DNA of 6,676 nucleotides, from assembly GCA_964588415.1 (NCBI GenBank), contig CAZPPK010000158.1:1-6676 (forward strand), in the 5' to 3' direction. Shown one piece after another: positions 1 to 5,760 of the stretch. Below the pieces are notes generated by a model that was given only the letters and a program-made list of their open reading frames with translations, did not search any database and had not been told where the DNA came from. Each line of letters begins with the position of its first letter. Position 1 is the first letter of the stretch. Source of the DNA: Sulfidibacterium sp964588415 (lineage in GTDB: Bacteria; Bacteroidota; Bacteroidia; Bacteroidales; F082). The translations under genes and the position numbers were made by a program.

Positions 1-143
1 TAAATAAGATAATTTTGGTAAAGCCTTATTGGAAAAATGCAATTACGCCAGATAGCAGACTAACTAGAAAAAGAATTGAACTAGGAAATTATAAAACTTC
101 TCCGAATAGTGTCCAATTCGAATCATATGATAAAAATGATTAA
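1..143 (+). CDS. 3' end of an unidentified protein gene (truncated by window edge)
   Basis: The third forward frame is open from the left edge to a TAA at 141-143, giving 46 codons. The tail begins NKIILVKPYWKNAITPDS and ends QFESYDKND. The amino-acid mix is balanced (Lys, Arg, Asp, Asn, Tyr, Trp, Pro) and reads like real protein, unlike the Ile/Phe/Leu-rich shadows usual in AT-rich spacers. A stop-free run of this length would be uncommon by chance in DNA this AT-rich. I recognise no family in the fragment and cannot give a function. No clear terminator follows: a short hairpin at 348-366 lacks a T-tract and is far away. It could also be a decayed gene remnant. Confidence is moderate that it codes and nil for its function. 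Confidence 0.45.
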   Translation, partial: NKIILVKPYWKNAITPDSRLTRKRIELGNYKTSPNSVQFESYDKND

Positions 144-423
144 AACTAGTAATGATTAAATACAAAAACCCGTAGTATGTAAGAAAGAAATTAGTGTATT
201 CAAACATTATTGCTCGCATCAAATTCAGCACAACCTGAAAGGAAATCTTCGCGAAACCCGCCACTACTAACATACTCCACGAAAAGAAGCACGAAACCTG
301 TTATTTGATTGTTAAAAACAGTTTTGTGATTTAAGAGTAGCCCAAGTTTCTGCGAAAAAAGCAGAATAAGTCACAGAAATAAAATGGCAAAACATTTAAT
401 GTTAGAAATATTTTCTATCTTTA

Positions 424-482
424 TATGGAATTTTATGTATTTAATCTAATTTTTTTGTTTTGAATTCCATACTCATTCCATA
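424..482. promoter_or_regulatory. Three copies of TATGGAAT upstream of ygeY, candidate activator site
   Basis: TATGGAATT at 424-432 is matched by the perfect inverted copy AATTCCATA at 463-471. The core ATTCCATA then repeats directly at 475-482, exactly 11 bases (one helical turn) after the previous copy. If transcription starts about 7 bases after the -7-like element at 508-515, the two close copies would lie at roughly -60 to -40, where activators bind. The binding protein is unknown. The region is AT-rich, but these repeats contain GG/CC steps, so chance is less likely than for a pure A/T repeat. Confidence 0.4.
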
Positions 483-507
483 ATATATCTGCTTTGAAGG
501 AATTTTG

Positions 508-515
508 TATTTTTG
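508..515 (+). promoter_or_regulatory. Bacteroidota -7 element candidate for ygeY
   Basis: TATTTTTG matches the Bacteroidota -7 consensus TAnnTTTG and lies 37 bases before the ygeY ATG, giving a leader of about 30 bases. No TTG is found at the expected -33 spacing of about 19 bases. The nearest, at 494-496, is too close. The promoter is therefore weak or activator-dependent, which suits the repeats just upstream. An alternative pairing is TTG 494-496 with TAGTTTTT at 519-526 (22-base spacer). Confidence 0.35.
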
Positions 516-552
516 TTTTAGTTTTTATAGCTATAATTAAATAACAAATCTC

Positions 553-1740
553 ATGGAAGAAAGATTTAAGAAAATCAACGAATTATCTGAGAAATACCGC
601 GATTATACAGCAGAAAATTTATCCAGGCTTGTAAAGATCAATTCCCTGAGCATGCAGGAAAAAGATGTGCAACAGGAATTGAAACACCAGATGGAAGTAG
701 CCGGTTTTGATGAAGTGAAAATCGATGGTCTGGGTAATGTGATCGGCAGAATCGGAAACGGTAAAAAAGTGATTGCCATCGATGGGCACATGGATACCGT
801 GGACATGGGAAATATGGAAAACTGGGATTTCGACCCACTGAGTGGGGAAATAAAAGACGGCTATGTGCATGGCCGTGGTTCGGCTGACCAGGAAGGTGGC
901 CCTGCTGCATTTGTAACTTCCGGGAGAATTTTAAAAGAGCTTGGTTTCGACAGAGATATGACGATCTATTTTGTGGGCAGTGTGATGGAAGAAGATTGCG
1001 ACGGTCTTTGCTGGAAATACATTGTGGAAGAAGACAAGATCAAACCTGATTTTGCCATCAGCACCGAACCTACTAACCTGAATATTTACCGCGGACATCG
1101 TGGCAGAATGGAAATTAGGGTAACCTTCCGGGGAATTTCCTGCCACGGTTCAGCGCCTGAAAGAGGCGACAATGCCATTTACAAAGCTTCCCGTGCAGCG
1201 CTGGAAATCGAAAAACTGAACGAACGGCTGGCTTATGATGAATTTCTGGGAAAAGGCTCAGTGACTATTTCCGAGTTTAAATCCGGGAGCCCTTCACTGT
1301 GCGCAGTGGCTGATTATGCACATTTGCATCTCGACCGCCGACTGACTTGGGGCGAAACCAAAGAAATTGCAGTTAAAGAAGTAGAAGATTTGGTCAGTCC
1401 TTTGGGAGGAAAAGTGGAAGTGCTACATTACGAAGAAACAGCTTATACAGGACTTAAATACGGCATGGAGAAATATTTTCCTACCTGGAAGATCCCCGAA
1501 GATCATCAGGTGGTGCAGACCGGTGTGAAAGCCTACAAAGCATTATTCGACAAAGAGCCGAAAGTCGACAAATGGACTTTTTCCACCAACGGCGTTACCA
1601 TGAATGGCTATTATGGAATTCCCATGATAGGATTTGGGCCGGGAAACGAAGTTCTCGCCCACGCCCCTAACGAAAAAGTTCCGGTTGATGATTTGGTTAA
1701 AGCCAGTGCTTTTTATGCTGCTTTTGCTTACGAAATATAA
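553..1740 (+). CDS. ygeY: YgeY-family M20 metallohydrolase
   Basis: A zinc-dependent amidohydrolase/deacylase of the M20 (ArgE/DapE/ACY1) type, presumably cytosolic, 395 residues and close to E. coli YgeY in length. Metal-site residues fall where M20 enzymes have them: His79 and Asp81 in GHMDTVD, bridging Asp112 in GRGSADQEGG, Glu146/Glu147 in VMEEDCDG (general base and ligand), Glu172 in STEP, and His370 in AHAPNE. The lid/dimer domain, roughly 185-295, starts with CHGSAPERGDNA, whose His198 is the usual active-site His. EEDCDGLCW, YRGHRGRMEIR and DKWTFSTNGV closely match YgeY as I remember it. The start is fixed by an in-frame TAA 15 bases upstream. YgeY has been called selenium-metabolism-linked from gene neighbourhood; its substrate is not settled, and a ureido or acyl-amino acid is plausible. 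ygeW follows after 88 bases. GC content looks higher than in the flanking spacers. Confidence 0.93.
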   Translation: MEERFKKINELSEKYRDYTAENLSRLVKINSLSMQEKDVQQELKHQMEVAGFDEVKIDGLGNVIGRIGNGKKVIAIDGHMDTVDMGNMENWDFDPLSGEIKDGYVHGRGSADQEGGPAAFVTSGRILKELGFDRDMTIYFVGSVMEEDCDGLCWKYIVEEDKIKPDFAISTEPTNLNIYRGHRGRMEIRVTFRGISCHGSAPERGDNAIYKASRAALEIEKLNERLAYDEFLGKGSVTISEFKSGSPSLCAVADYAHLHLDRRLTWGETKEIAVKEVEDLVSPLGGKVEVLHYEETAYTGLKYGMEKYFPTWKIPEDHQVVQTGVKAYKALFDKEPKVDKWTFSTNGVTMNGYYGIPMIGFGPGNEVLAHAPNEKVPVDDLVKASAFYAAFAYEI

Positions 1741-1828
1741 TTTCCCGGCTAAGTACGAAATTTCTTTACAAAACCTATCTTTGTTTAATCAACAGCTTGA
1801 AGCACTGTTATTTTAAAATATATTACTG
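1741..1828 (+). promoter_or_regulatory. ygeY-ygeW spacer with possible internal promoter
   Basis: TATCTTTG at 1776-1783 fits the TAnnTTTG -7 consensus and lies 45 bases before the ygeW ATG. No TTG is present at the -33 position, so it may be a weak internal start or unused. A small hairpin follows at 1791-1809 (AACA-GCT paired with AGC-ac-TGTT). No terminator is visible, so read-through from ygeY remains likely and the pair is probably an operon. Confidence 0.35.
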
Positions 1829-3016
1829 ATGAGATTAAAGGACCAAATCGATGCAATACATCAACTGAAAACGGAGCTTTACAAAAAGGATTTCTTGCTG
1901 ACGTGGGAAAAAAGTGAATTAGACTTAAGGATGGTCCTGGGTGTTGCCCAGCTATTAAAAGATATGCGGGATCAGAATATCTCATCAAAAGTTTTTGATT
2001 CAGGGCTTGCTATTTCCCAGTTCAGGGATAATTCTACCCGCACCCGTTTTTCTTTCTCGTCAGCTGCCAATTTGTTAGGTTTGGAGATTCAGGATTTGGA
2101 TGAAGGCAAATCGCAAATTGCTCATGGCGAGACTGTACGAGAAACAGCCAATATGATCTCGTTCCTCGCCGATTTTATCGGTATCCGTGATGATATGTTT
2201 CTGGGCGAGGGAAACAAATATATGCGAGAAGTAGGTTATGCACTGGATGAAGGATTTGAACAGGGCATTTTGCCCAGGAGACCAGGCATCATCAATCTAC
2301 AGTGCGATATTGACCATCCGACACAATCTATGGCCGACTTGTTACATCTGAAAAATGAATTCGGTTCACTCGAAAATTTAAAAGGCAAGAAAATCGTGAT
2401 GAGCTGGGCCTACTCTCCCAGTTACGGCAAGCCTCTTTCCGTACCGCAGGGTATTATCGGCCTGATGTCAAGATTTGGAATGGACATCGAATTGGCCTAT
2501 CCCGAAGGTTATGAATTGATCCCTGAAGTTGTGCAACTTGCTAAAAAACAAGCAACTGCCAGCGGCGGAAGCCTTAACGTCAGTCACTCGATGGCTGAAG
2601 CCGTTAAGGATGCAGACATTGTTTATCCCAAAAGCTGGGCACCATTCCATATTATGCAACAGCGCACCAAACTATTGCAAATGAACGATCGTACAGGCCT
2701 TGACGCGCTGGAAAAAACCTGTCTGGCGCAAAATGCACAGCACAAAGACTGGGAATACAATGAAGAAAAAATGAAACTGACGCGAAATGGTGATGCACTT
2801 TATATGCACTGCCTGCCTGCCGATATTTCAGGGGTTTCCTGTACAGAAGGCGAAGTGGCAGGTGATGTTTTTGAAAAATATCGCATCAAAACTTATATGG
2901 AAGCCGGATATAAACCATATATCATTGCTGCTATGATGTTTACACAACAATTTGAAAACCCAGGACAGGTATTGAAAAGTATCCTGGAAAAAGGAAATTC
3001 CAGGATTTACTATTAA
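1829..3016 (+). CDS. ygeW: YgeW-type knotted carbamoyltransferase
   Basis: A catabolic-type carbamoyltransferase of the aspartate/ornithine carbamoyltransferase superfamily, 395 residues like E. coli YgeW and much longer than ordinary OTCase (about 310-340). The carbamoyl-phosphate domain has STRTR (69-73), the glutamine-type motif HPTQ (163-166) and, in the second domain, MHCLPADISG with HCLP at 327-330. The long insert after STRTR, the FLGEG segment (124-128) and the extended second domain with KSWAP (268-272) fit the YgeW group, whose E. coli structure contains a trefoil knot. The physiological substrate in this organism cannot be read from the sequence. Recent work on anaerobic purine breakdown, recalled and not checkable here, assigns E. 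coli YgeW to phosphorolysis of a diureido compound to diaminopropionate and carbamoyl phosphate. An upstream in-frame TAA at 1814-1816 fixes the start. No carbamate kinase is in the window. Confidence 0.93.
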   Translation: MRLKDQIDAIHQLKTELYKKDFLLTWEKSELDLRMVLGVAQLLKDMRDQNISSKVFDSGLAISQFRDNSTRTRFSFSSAANLLGLEIQDLDEGKSQIAHGETVRETANMISFLADFIGIRDDMFLGEGNKYMREVGYALDEGFEQGILPRRPGIINLQCDIDHPTQSMADLLHLKNEFGSLENLKGKKIVMSWAYSPSYGKPLSVPQGIIGLMSRFGMDIELAYPEGYELIPEVVQLAKKQATASGGSLNVSHSMAEAVKDADIVYPKSWAPFHIMQQRTKLLQMNDRTGLDALEKTCLAQNAQHKDWEYNEEKMKLTRNGDALYMHCLPADISGVSCTEGEVAGDVFEKYRIKTYMEAGYKPYIIAAMMFTQQFENPGQVLKSILEKGNSRIYY

Positions 3017-3028
3017 AAATCATAATCT

Positions 3029-3095
3029 GCTATCCCGGCTGGAAAAAAACAGGTTATTCCTACAATAATCACTTATTGTAAGACCCGGGAATAGC
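3029..3095 (+). other. Folded 3' region after ygeW: nested stems, possible terminator or RNA switch
   Basis: Thirteen bases after the ygeW stop, GCTATCCCGG (3029-3038) pairs with CCGGGaATAGC (3085-3095), bulging one A. Inside it TACAATAA (3061-3068) and TTATTGTA (3073-3080) form a perfect 8-bp hairpin with a 4-base loop. A competing stem is also possible: TATTCC (3055-3060) with GGAATA (3088-3093), which would break the outer stem. No T-tract follows, so it is not a standard intrinsic terminator. It may protect the 3' end of the ygeYW mRNA or act as a leader for the next gene. Confidence 0.45.
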
Positions 3096-3112
3096 TTGCA
3101 ACCATTTCTGTT

Positions 3113-3202
3113 TATATTGAATATAGATTAATACTTGGGCATTAACCGTACCATCCGCCCCAACAAATTTCTTTATCTTTACGCTTCAAATTGAATCAAT
3201 TT
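3113..3202 (+). promoter_or_regulatory. Promoter-like region with two palindromes before the lipoprotein gene
   Basis: TATCTTTA at 3174-3181 resembles the Bacteroidota -7 element (one mismatch, last base) and lies 43 bases before the chosen ATG. No TTG occurs at the right -33 spacing. Two near-perfect palindromes flank it: TATATT-G-AATATA at 3113-3125 and AAATTGA-A-TCAATTT at 3188-3202. The second would overlap the start of the transcript and could be an operator. Both are pure or nearly pure A/T, so chance is a real alternative. Confidence 0.3.
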
Positions 3203-3223
3203 TTTAATCCAAAAATCAAAAAA

Positions 3224-3982
3224 ATGAAGTTTATTATATCTGTTTTATCCGTAGTTATCTTGATCGGGTTTACTTCCTGTAACTCTTCGAACAGCAAACA
3301 AACCAAAGAAAAAGAAGTTACTGAGACTAAAGTAACAGCAACTACTACAACCCAGAATCATTTTACCAATCAAGGAGTAGTTGAGAAGATACTTCAAACA
3401 TCCGGTTATACGTATGTTTTGGTTAAGTCTGATGCCGACACCAATTGGTTGGCCATCAACAAAATGCCTGTCGAAAAAGGTCAAACTTTGTATTACAATA
3501 ACGGTTTAGAAATGAGCAATTTTCACAGCAAAACATTGAACCGTACCTTTGCCAAAGTTGTACTTGTACAGGATGCCAGCACCAATCCTAATTCAAAAGT
3601 CGGAACTTCTACCACCATGACCATGTCAAGTAGCGCTCAATCTATGAAGCCCAAAATTGAACAGGAAAAAATCAATATCAAACCCAAAAATGGAAGCATT
3701 ACCATTGCTGAATTATATACCAATAAAGCTAAATACGAAGGCAAAGTCATTAAAGTGCGTGGAAAAATCACCAAGTACAATGCAGATATTATGGGTAAGA
3801 ACTGGGCCCATATCCAGGATGGTACCAAAGGTGGTTCCAATTTTGACCTTACCATTACTACTCCTGACCAGGTTCGCTTAGGCGATGTGGTCACTTTTGA
3901 AGGAAAAATCACGTTGAATAAGGATTTTGGCGCAGGCTATTTCTATTCAGTTATTATGCAGGACGCTAAAGTCGTTAAATAG
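3224..3982 (+). CDS. Two-domain lipoprotein with OB-fold-like C-terminal domain
   Basis: A predicted lipoprotein of 252 residues. Residues 1-18 form a lipoprotein signal peptide (MKF, hydrophobic core to Ile14) ending in FTSC, with lipidated Cys19. A Ser/Thr/Lys linker runs to about 47. Domain 1 (about 48-117) carries GYTYVLV (61-67), Trp75, a KGQTLYYNNG segment and the hallmark NFHSKTLNRTF (99-109). I recall this pattern from small periplasmic proteins often labelled DNA-binding or OB-fold. A second linker (118-157) is Ser/Thr/Met-rich. Domain 2 (about 158-252) has YEGKVIKVRGKI, NWAHIQDG (193-200) and GDVVTFEGKITLNKD, a typical OB-fold beta-barrel rhythm. No acidic surface-export tag follows Cys19, so it probably faces the periplasm. 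The function and ligand are unknown. A TTG at 3191 is in frame, but the ATG at 3224 puts the signal peptide at the N-terminus and is preferred. The gene ends at the bidirectional terminator. Confidence 0.85.
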   Translation: MKFIISVLSVVILIGFTSCNSSNSKQTKEKEVTETKVTATTTTQNHFTNQGVVEKILQTSGYTYVLVKSDADTNWLAINKMPVEKGQTLYYNNGLEMSNFHSKTLNRTFAKVVLVQDASTNPNSKVGTSTTMTMSSSAQSMKPKIEQEKINIKPKNGSITIAELYTNKAKYEGKVIKVRGKITKYNADIMGKNWAHIQDGTKGGSNFDLTITTPDQVRLGDVVTFEGKITLNKDFGAGYFYSVIMQDAKVVK

Positions 3983-4000
3983 ATCATGTTTGAATCTCAT

Positions 4001-4032
4001 AAAAAAAGCTCCGGATTTCCGGAGCTTTTTTT
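4001..4032. terminator. Bidirectional intrinsic terminator
   Basis: A perfect 15-bp inverted repeat with a 2-base centre: seven A, then GCTCCGGA, TT, TCCGGAGC, then seven T. The GC-rich stem (4008-4015 with 4018-4025) is followed by a T-run on either strand. It lies 18 bases after the lipoprotein stop and 122 bases beyond the stop of the convergent PLP-enzyme gene, so it can end both transcripts. Confidence 0.92.
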
Positions 4033-4086
4033 ATCTCTGAGTAACAAAAAATTATCATAAATCTATTCAGAAATAGCTTGAAATTA

Positions 4087-4130
4087 TAAAGTATCTGCTG
4101 TTCCTTTCTGACGGAACAATGAATACTTTA
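4087..4130. repeat. Nested inverted repeat downstream of the PLP-enzyme gene
   Basis: The outer arms TAAAGTAT (4087-4094) and ATACTTTA (4123-4130) are perfect complements. A symmetrical 5-by-5 internal loop separates them from the inner arms GTTCC (4100-4104) and GGAAC (4113-4117), which close an 8-base loop. In the - strand mRNA it starts 24 bases after the stop codon of the PLP-enzyme gene, before the terminator at 4001-4032. It has no adjacent T-run, so it is more likely a 3'-end stabiliser or a protein site than a terminator. Confidence 0.5.
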
Positions 4131-4154
4131 CCCAAAATTAATTTATGTTGAACC

Positions 4155-5639
4155 TTAATTGAAATCCTTCAATAGTCCGGTCCTCTCATTAAACTCCATG
4201 ATAAGCTCGTCCCACAATTTCACCTGATTGAACAGCTTATCCCACAAAACACGGTCATTCCATAATTGATTAAGATCTTTTACATCTTTTGCCTGTTGCT
4301 CTACCCACGTAAAGTATTTCAGGTTATGAATGGCTTTCTGGTCCAGATAATTCAGCTCACGCATGTTATCCGTTTTTTGGCTCATCAGACAGGACTCGAA
4401 ATCTACAACAGCCTGAACAGTGCTGTATTCTCCTCTTTCAGATTTCAGTTCATCAAGCCTTGAATGATACATTTCTACTGAATCCGTAGCAATGGTGATC
4501 ACCACATCATCTGAAGTCATTTCAAAATATTTGGCTGTTTTGATGGCAGAAAGCAGATTAGCAATGCTCGAGATGCCCATGAGTGGAAGCTGCGCCACCA
4601 CATCAGAACTTAATCCAATAGATCTGAGATATTTATGACCTTCCTTATCATTAAATAACCTGAGCAGGCGCATGGGTTCTTCATCATCGATAGCCGTCAC
4701 AACATTGGTGTTCTTCACATTATGGATCCACGGAATATGCTTGTCGCCGATACCTTCAATACGATGAGTTCCAAAACCATTCCGCAAAATGGTTGGGCAC
4801 TGCAAAGCTTCAGAAGCCACCACTTTTATAAACGGATGTTGTTTCCTTAAGAAATCACCGGCAGCAATAGTTCCGGCCGAACCAGTGGCAGAAACATAGG
4901 CGGCCAATTGGCTGTTTTCCGATTTAATAAGATTATAAATCTCTTCAATAGCATCACCAGTAATATTATAATGCCAGGCAGCATTTCCAAATTCATCAAA
5001 CTGATTAAAGATTACCACATCATCCCGTGTACGGCGTAATTCCCAGCATTTGTCATAAATTTCTTTCACATTGGATTCACTTCCCGGCGTGGCGATCACA
5101 GTTGATTTAACAACATTTCTTAGCCAATCGAAACGCTCGCGGCTCATCTCCTGCGGAAGGATAGCAATGGGTTCAGTTCCCATCAAACGGCTATCGAAAG
5201 CACCTCCCCTGCAATAATTTCCGGTGGAAGGCCAAACGGCCTTATGAAATGTGGGGTCAAATTCCCCGGTAGTAATGCGTGGCGCAAGGCAGCCATACGC
5301 CGCTCCGACTTTATGCGCACCGGTGGGAAAATATTTTCCGATCATAAGCACAATGCGGGCATCCACTCCGGTCAGTTCCTTAGGTAGTTCAATATAGTTA
5401 GGATTTCCAAAAAGCCCACCGAATTCTTTGGGTTCGTTTTTCCAAGTGATCCTGAAAAGGTTCAAAGGGTTAACATCCCATAATTCCACATTCTTCAACG
5501 CATCTTTAATTTTATCCGGAATTGTTTCCGGATGTTTCTGTTGTTCGAATGTAGGAAGAATGATTTTCTGCTCTTTAAACCGGGCTATCGCATGCTCCAA
5601 AGCCTTCTCATTTACCACCCGGTCGGAAAAATGTATCAT
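4155..5639 (-). CDS. PLP-dependent fold-type II enzyme, substrate unassigned
   Basis: A 494-residue cytosolic PLP enzyme of the tryptophan synthase beta/cysteine synthase (fold type II) superfamily. Lys110 in TGAHKVGAAYG is the likely Schiff-base lysine, in a setting like the TrpB HK motif. STGN (138-141) is the substrate-carboxylate loop. SATGSAGT (250-257) is the Gly-rich phosphate-binding loop. ATDS (384-387) supplies the Ser expected near the pyridine nitrogen. The core ends near 395. A helical, Trp-rich extension of about 100 residues follows, longer than in cysteine synthase. Databases usually label such Bacteroidota proteins only as pyridoxal-phosphate-dependent. It is not a canonical diaminopropionate ammonia-lyase (YgeX) or threonine dehydratase by its lysine motif. 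A beta-elimination or ammonia-lyase reaction on an amino acid is likely from the fold. An in-frame stop at 5652-5654 fixes the start. It diverges from an Lrp/AsnC gene, which probably controls it. Confidence 0.88.
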   Translation of the reverse strand: MIHFSDRVVNEKALEHAIARFKEQKIILPTFEQQKHPETIPDKIKDALKNVELWDVNPLNLFRITWKNEPKEFGGLFGNPNYIELPKELTGVDARIVLMIGKYFPTGAHKVGAAYGCLAPRITTGEFDPTFHKAVWPSTGNYCRGGAFDSRLMGTEPIAILPQEMSRERFDWLRNVVKSTVIATPGSESNVKEIYDKCWELRRTRDDVVIFNQFDEFGNAAWHYNITGDAIEEIYNLIKSENSQLAAYVSATGSAGTIAAGDFLRKQHPFIKVVASEALQCPTILRNGFGTHRIEGIGDKHIPWIHNVKNTNVVTAIDDEEPMRLLRLFNDKEGHKYLRSIGLSSDVVAQLPLMGISSIANLLSAIKTAKYFEMTSDDVVITIATDSVEMYHSRLDELKSERGEYSTVQAVVDFESCLMSQKTDNMRELNYLDQKAIHNLKYFTWVEQQAKDVKDLNQLWNDRVLWDKLFNQVKLWDELIMEFNERTGLLKDFN

Positions 5640-5665
5640 AATAATCTTTAGTTAAATATTATTTT

Positions 5666-5695
5666 CAAAATTAGTAAAATATATATTTCTACTAA
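5666..5695 (-). promoter_or_regulatory. Promoter of the PLP-enzyme gene covered by an inverted repeat
   Basis: On the - strand TAATTTTG (5673 down to 5666) is an exact TAnnTTTG -7 element, 27 bases before the ATG. At the -33 position the sequence reads TTA instead of TTG (5695-5693). An inverted repeat, TTAGTA (5671-5676) and TACTAA (5690-5695), with the self-complementary AAATATATATTT (5677-5688) between, spans the whole core promoter. Its ends resemble the E. coli Lrp consensus (YAG...CTR) loosely. A protein bound there would compete with RNA polymerase. Confidence 0.5.
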
Positions 5696-5710
5696 ATATT
5701 AATATAAAAT

Positions 5711-5750
5711 AAGAATTTATAGCTATTCTTTTGGATAATTAAAGAATTAT
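5711..5750. repeat. Two further inverted repeats between the divergent genes
   Basis: AAGAAT (5711-5716) and ATTCTT (5725-5730) form one dyad, and ATAATT (5735-5740) and AATTAT (5745-5750) form another. The second fills the spacer between the -33 and -7 elements of the regulator's promoter. Their centres are about 22 bases apart, and the next dyad (5753-5770) follows about 19 bases later, close to two helical turns each. This suits an oligomeric Lrp-type protein, but short A/T dyads also arise by chance. Confidence 0.35.
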
Positions 5751-5760
5751 CATACTTTTG
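5731..5760 (+). promoter_or_regulatory. Consensus Bacteroidota promoter of the Lrp/AsnC gene
   Basis: TTG at 5731-5733, a 19-base spacer and TACTTTTG at 5753-5760 match the Bacteroidota promoter TTG-N19-TAnnTTTG exactly. It lies 39 bases before the ATG at 5800, predicting a leader of about 33 bases. It is the clearest promoter in the window and the best single clue to the phylum. Confidence 0.82.

Larger units (their letters stand above)
144..552. other. Gene-free AT-rich spacer upstream of ygeY
   Basis: No convincing coding frame is present on either strand. The left part (144-345) shows nothing I can name. A 6-bp hairpin with arms TTCTGC and GCAGAA (348-353 and 361-366) has a 7-base loop and no T-tract. 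The right part (424-552) carries the repeats and promoter-like element listed separately and is probably the ygeY control region. A reverse-strand frame across 64-273 is rejected as chance. Confidence 0.6.

Noticed and set aside
64..273. Reverse-strand frame of 69 codons
   Set aside because: Its product is dominated by Phe, Ile, Leu and Tyr, as expected when AT-rich DNA is read at random. It has no family pattern and overlaps the more protein-like forward tail ending at 143.
348..366. Terminator for the left-edge gene (TTCTGC/GCAGAA hairpin)
   Set aside because: The stem is short, no T-tract follows, and it lies about 200 bases after the stop codon.
1634..1816. Small forward frame overlapping the ygeY end
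   Set aside because: It is a shifted-frame shadow of ygeY running into the spacer, with no separate start signal or family pattern.
1829..3016. Ordinary ornithine, N-acetylornithine or N-succinylornithine carbamoyltransferase
   Set aside because: The protein is about 60-80 residues longer than those enzymes and has the extended segments typical of YgeW. No arginine biosynthesis genes are nearby.
553..3016. Selenoprotein or selenium-dependent system
   Set aside because: The selenium label on YgeY comes from gene neighbourhoods in other bacteria. Here no in-frame TGA, no selenium gene and no molybdenum hydroxylase is seen.
3191..3223. TTG start extending the lipoprotein by 11 residues
   Set aside because: It would place a basic, polar segment before the signal peptide. 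The ATG at 3224 gives a textbook lipoprotein signal, and the TTG lies inside a palindrome close to the expected transcript start.
4155..5639. Canonical YgeX/diaminopropionate ammonia-lyase or cysteine synthase
   Set aside because: The lysine motif TGAHKVGAA and the long C-terminal extension differ from both families. Only the shared fold-type II features are supported.
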